Assembly (NCBI RefSeq): GCF_002906855.1
Contig: NZ_MINI01000048.1
Location: 744,001-808,000 of the forward strand
Direction of reading: 5' to 3'
Length of the DNA: 64,000 bases
From: Pseudomonas putida
GTDB lineage: Bacteria > Pseudomonadota > Gammaproteobacteria > Pseudomonadales > Pseudomonadaceae
Made by a program: the position numbers and the translations under genes. The notes under the pieces were generated by a model. The model was not told where the DNA came from. It did no database searches and was given only the letters and a program-made list of their open reading frames with translations. Each line of letters opens with the position of its first letter. The stretch's first letter is position 1. Shown piece by piece: positions 61,341 through 64,000 of this stretch.

Positions 61341-61422
61341 CCGGCCTCTTCGCGGGGCAAGCCCGCCCCTACAAGCGATTGCGTTCTCTTGTAGGAGCGG
61401 GCCTGCCCCGCGAAGAGGCCGG
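61341..61422. repeat. REP pair (REPIN) before cycA
   Basis: Inverted 34-base arms (61341-61374 and 61389-61422) match with two mismatches around a 14-base loop. Arms carry CCGGCCTCTTCGCGGGGCA and GGAGCGGG, the P. putida REP type. Shares its core with 25986-26029. Confidence 0.85.
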
Positions 61423-61545
61423 CACAGGAGAACAGCTGCTACGCAAAAGTCGAGTCGATCTGTCGCGCCCCGATCTGGCACGAGCGTGTTAGCCTAACCG
61501 GCTACCTCCGACAAGAAGACCGACCTTCCAAGGGAATGCAGCTTG

Positions 61546-62952
61546 ATGACGCAAACTTCTCCCAACACGCCAGATGAACAACATCTGCAGCGCAACCTGA
61601 CCAACCGCCACATCCAGCTGATCGCCATCGGTGGTGCCATCGGCACCGGCCTGTTCATGGGCTCGGGCAAGACCATCAGCCTGGCGGGGCCGTCGATCAT
61701 CTTCGTCTACATGATCATTGGCTTCATGCTGTTCTTCGTCATGCGCGCCATGGGCGAACTGCTGCTGTCGAACCTCAACTACAAGTCGTTCATCGACTTC
61801 TCCGCCGACCTGCTCGGCCCCTGGGCCGGCTACTTCACCGGCTGGACCTACTGGTTCTGCTGGGTGGTCACCGGCATCGCCGACGTAGTCGCCATCGCTG
61901 CCTACACACAGTTCTGGTTCCCCGACCTGCCGCAGTGGATACCGGCGCTGACCTGCGTGGCCTTGCTGCTGTCGCTGAACCTGGTGACGGTGAAGATGTT
62001 CGGCGAGCTGGAGTTCTGGTTTGCCCTGGTCAAGATCGTCGCCATTCTCGGCCTGGTCGCCACAGGCCTGTACATGGTCATCACCGGTTTCACCTCGCCC
62101 AGCGGGCGCACGGCGCAGCTGGCCAACCTGTGGAATGACGGCGGCATGTTCCCCAATGGCCTGATGGGCTTCTTCGCCGGCTTCCAGATTGCCGTGTTCG
62201 CGTTCGTCGGCATCGAACTGGTGGGCACCACCGCCGCTGAAGCGAAGAACCCTGAGCGCACCCTGCCGCGGGCGATCAACTCGATCCCGGTACGGATCAT
62301 CGTGTTCTACGTGCTGGCACTGATCGCGATCATGGCGGTGACCCCATGGCGCGACGTGGTACCGGGCAAGAGCCCGTTCGTGGAGCTGTTCGTGCTGGCC
62401 GGCCTGCCGGCGGCGGCGAGCATCATTAACTTCGTGGTGCTGACTTCGGCGGCCTCGTCGGCCAACAGCGGCGTATTCTCCACCAGCCGCATGCTCTATG
62501 GCCTGTCCCAGGAAGGCGATGCGCCCAAAGCGTTCGAGAAACTGTCGAGCCGCTCGGTGCCGGCCAACGGCCTGTACTTTTCCTGCACCTGCCTGCTGCT
62601 GGGTGCGGTGCTGATCTACCTGGTGCCGAACGTGATCGAGGCGTTCACCCTGGTCACCACCGTCTCGGCGGTGCTGTTCATGTTCGTCTGGACGCTGATC
62701 CTGCTGTCGTACCTGAAGTACCGCAAAAACCGTGCGGCACTGCATCAGGCTTCGAAGTACAAGATGCCGGGCGGGCGTTTCATGTGCTACGTGTGCCTGG
62801 TGTTCTTTGCCTTCATCCTGGTGCTGCTGAGCCTGGAGGCCGACACCCGCTCGGCGCTGGTGGTGACGCCGATCTGGTTCCTGCTGCTGGCGGTGACCTA
62901 CCAGTTCGTGCGTAGCCGCCGTCATCCGCGCTCGGCGGTGCGTAACAGCTGA
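61546..62952 (+). CDS. cycA: D-serine/D-alanine/glycine permease
   Basis: 468-residue APC-superfamily transporter with twelve helices, very close to E. coli CycA from NLTNRHIQLIAIGGAIGTGLFMGSGKTISLAGPSI through ITWAEAKNPERTLPRAINS-like TTAAEAKNPERTLPRAIN to TSAASSANSGVFSTSRMLYGL. I placed the start at the ATG 61546; the TTG at 61543 is nearer to AGGGA and also possible. A stand-alone gene between a REPIN and a terminator. Confidence 0.93.
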   Translation: MTQTSPNTPDEQHLQRNLTNRHIQLIAIGGAIGTGLFMGSGKTISLAGPSIIFVYMIIGFMLFFVMRAMGELLLSNLNYKSFIDFSADLLGPWAGYFTGWTYWFCWVVTGIADVVAIAAYTQFWFPDLPQWIPALTCVALLLSLNLVTVKMFGELEFWFALVKIVAILGLVATGLYMVITGFTSPSGRTAQLANLWNDGGMFPNGLMGFFAGFQIAVFAFVGIELVGTTAAEAKNPERTLPRAINSIPVRIIVFYVLALIAIMAVTPWRDVVPGKSPFVELFVLAGLPAAASIINFVVLTSAASSANSGVFSTSRMLYGLSQEGDAPKAFEKLSSRSVPANGLYFSCTCLLLGAVLIYLVPNVIEAFTLVTTVSAVLFMFVWTLILLSYLKYRKNRAALHQASKYKMPGGRFMCYVCLVFFAFILVLLSLEADTRSALVVTPIWFLLLAVTYQFVRSRRHPRSAVRNS

Positions 62953-62960
62953 CTCAGCAA

Positions 62961-62979
62961 GGGGCCGCACAGCGGCCCC
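62961..62979 (+). terminator. Stem-loop terminator after cycA
   Basis: GGGGCCGC (62961-62968) pairs perfectly with GCGGCCCC (62972-62979) across a three-base loop, nine bases past the cycA stop. No T-run. Confidence 0.6.
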
Positions 62980-63004
62980 AATCCTGTGCACACGAATCCA
63001 ACAA

Positions 63005-63089
63005 GCACCAAGCTGGACCTCGCAAACGCCCCAACACCTCGCACAACCCCTCTATTACGAACCTTCCGCCACTAGGCACACCCCTTGCA
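63005..63089 (+). promoter_or_regulatory. Sigma-54 promoter and possible NtrC site before urtA
   Basis: AGGCAC-ACCCC-TTGCA (63074-63089) has GG and GC 12 bases apart, as RpoN requires. Seventy bases upstream GCACCA-AGC-TGG (63005-63016) matches one half and the centre of the NtrC palindrome GCACCA-N3-TGGTGC but not its last three bases. Nitrogen control of urea uptake would be expected. Confidence 0.55.
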
Positions 63090-63142
63090 ACGCCCCTCCC
63101 CGCTTGGCCAACACCATAAAAAACTCAGCGGAGAGAGAGCAC

Positions 63143-64000
63143 ATGAAGCGTCGCAGTCTGATCAAGGCCTTTACCCTCAGCGCATCGATTGCGGCAATGG
63201 GCCTTAGCTGGAGCATCCAGGCGGCCGAGACCATCAAGGTCGGCATCCTGCATTCGCTGTCGGGGACCATGGCCATTTCCGAGACCTCGCTCAAGGACAT
63301 GGCGCTGATGACCATCGAGCAGATCAACGCCAAGGGCGGGGTAAACGGCAAGATGCTCGAACCGGTGGTGGTCGACCCGGCCTCCAACTGGCCGCTGTTC
63401 GCTGAAAAGAGCCGCCAGCTGCTGACCCAGGACAAGGTCGCCGTGGTGTTCGGCTGCTGGACCTCGGTGTCGCGCAAGTCGGTGCTGCCGGTGTTCGAAG
63501 AGCTCAACGGCCTGCTGTTCTACCCGGTGCAGTACGAGGGTGAAGAGATGTCGCCGAACGTGTTCTACACCGGTGCTGCGCCCAACCAGCAGGCCATCCC
63601 GGCGGTGGAATACCTGATGAGCGAGGACGGCGGCAGCGCCAAGCGCTTCTTCCTGCTGGGTACCGACTACGTGTACCCGCGCACCACCAACAAGATCCTG
63701 CGCGCGTTCCTGCACAGCAAAGGCGTGGCCGACAAGGACATCGAAGAGGTCTACACCCCGTTCGGCCACGCCGATTACCAGACCATCGTCGCCAACATCA
63801 AGAAGTTCTCCGCCGGCGGCAAGACGGCAGTCATCTCCACCGTCAACGGCGACTCCAACGTGCCGTTCTACAAGGAACTGGCCAACCAGGGCCTGAAGGC
63901 CACTGACGTGCCGGTGGTGGCGTTCTCGGTGGGTGAAGAAGAGCTGCGCGGCATCGATACCAAGCCGCTGGTGGGCCACCTGGCCGCGTGGAACTACTTC
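63143..64000 (+). CDS. urtA: Urea ABC transporter substrate-binding protein UrtA (3' partial)
   Basis: First 286 codons of a periplasmic binding protein; the window ends inside the gene. Start ATG follows GGAGAGAGAG. The signal (about 1-27) precedes AETIKVGILHSLSGTMAISETSLKDMALM, WTSVSRKSVLPVFEELNGLLFYPVQYEGEE and LGTDYVYPRTTN, hallmark UrtA segments that separate it from amino-acid and amide binders. urtBCDE are expected downstream, outside the window. Confidence 0.95.
   Translation, partial: MKRRSLIKAFTLSASIAAMGLSWSIQAAETIKVGILHSLSGTMAISETSLKDMALMTIEQINAKGGVNGKMLEPVVVDPASNWPLFAEKSRQLLTQDKVAVVFGCWTSVSRKSVLPVFEELNGLLFYPVQYEGEEMSPNVFYTGAAPNQQAIPAVEYLMSEDGGSAKRFFLLGTDYVYPRTTNKILRAFLHSKGVADKDIEEVYTPFGHADYQTIVANIKKFSAGGKTAVISTVNGDSNVPFYKELANQGLKATDVPVVAFSVGEEELRGIDTKPLVGHLAAWNYF

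Noticed and set aside
61480..61500. Sigma-54 -24 element TGGCAC upstream of cycA
   Set aside because: No TTGC-type -12 element at the required 12-base spacing.

Overview
The window reads as chromosome of a GC-rich gammaproteobacterium, almost certainly a Pseudomonas of the P. putida group. The reasons are the gene set and order (prmA, a DUF3426 gene, dusB, fis, purH, purD, retS, marC, cob), a Flp-type prepilin peptidase beside a PprB-like regulator, an AcoR/AcoXABC acetoin operon, and repeated P. putida-style REP inverted repeats. No rRNA, tRNA, CRISPR array, prophage or intact insertion sequence was seen.

Layout. 1-4443: end of a fatty-acid type reductase/hydratase pair, a MazG-like pyrophosphohydrolase coupled to cmoM, and two DUF4136 lipoproteins. 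4609-7680: orphan fppA and pprB-like genes and an orphan two-partner-secretion pore (tpsB). 7773-15474: periplasmic wall/defence pair pbpC and yfaS (bacterial alpha-2-macroglobulin) with a small membrane protein gene of opposite strand between them. 15655-22284: DinF-like MATE transporter, a class A beta-lactamase with an AT-rich upstream flank, speA, a SUI1-like factor, a NUDIX hydrolase and DUF2333. 22532-25978: a diguanylate cyclase and a chemoreceptor. 26122-30467: dsbD, aroQ, accB-accC. 30547-30764: a 218-bp imperfect palindrome. 30803-37158: acoR divergent from acoXABC, with a readable control region (two 17-bp AcoR-type sites and a sigma-54 promoter). 37377-44287: prmA, DUF3426, dusB-fis, purH, purD. 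44432-47851: retS and a MarC-family gene. 47861-55407: cobalamin ring synthesis as two divergent, tightly overlapping operons (cobGHIJ on minus, cobL-cbiD-cobK on plus). 55470-56265: nfeD followed by a wrecked SPFH/stomatin gene. 56387-61333: a copper-linked cluster (two DUF2946 proteins, a PCu(A)C chaperone, an OprC-like TonB receptor, a PepSY membrane protein). 61546-64000: cycA and the start of urtA, which runs off the window behind a likely sigma-54 promoter.

How the genes work together. The clearest coordinated systems are acetoin breakdown (AcoR senses, AcoA/B/C cleave; no E3 subunit here), corrin ring assembly with a mixture of aerobic (CobG, CobK) and CbiD-type enzymes, and copper acquisition/handling. 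The rest is mostly housekeeping. I found no wholly new multi-gene system. The parts most worth checking are the purH-purD long hairpin, the orphan secretion/prepilin genes, the broken NfeD-SPFH pair, the beta-lactamase with His at the position equivalent to Ambler 105, and the aco operon lying between accC and prmA.

Limits: all family names come from reading motifs by eye and memory of families, with no searches. Comparisons with strains KT2440 and PAO1 are from memory. Positions of short sites may be off by a base.
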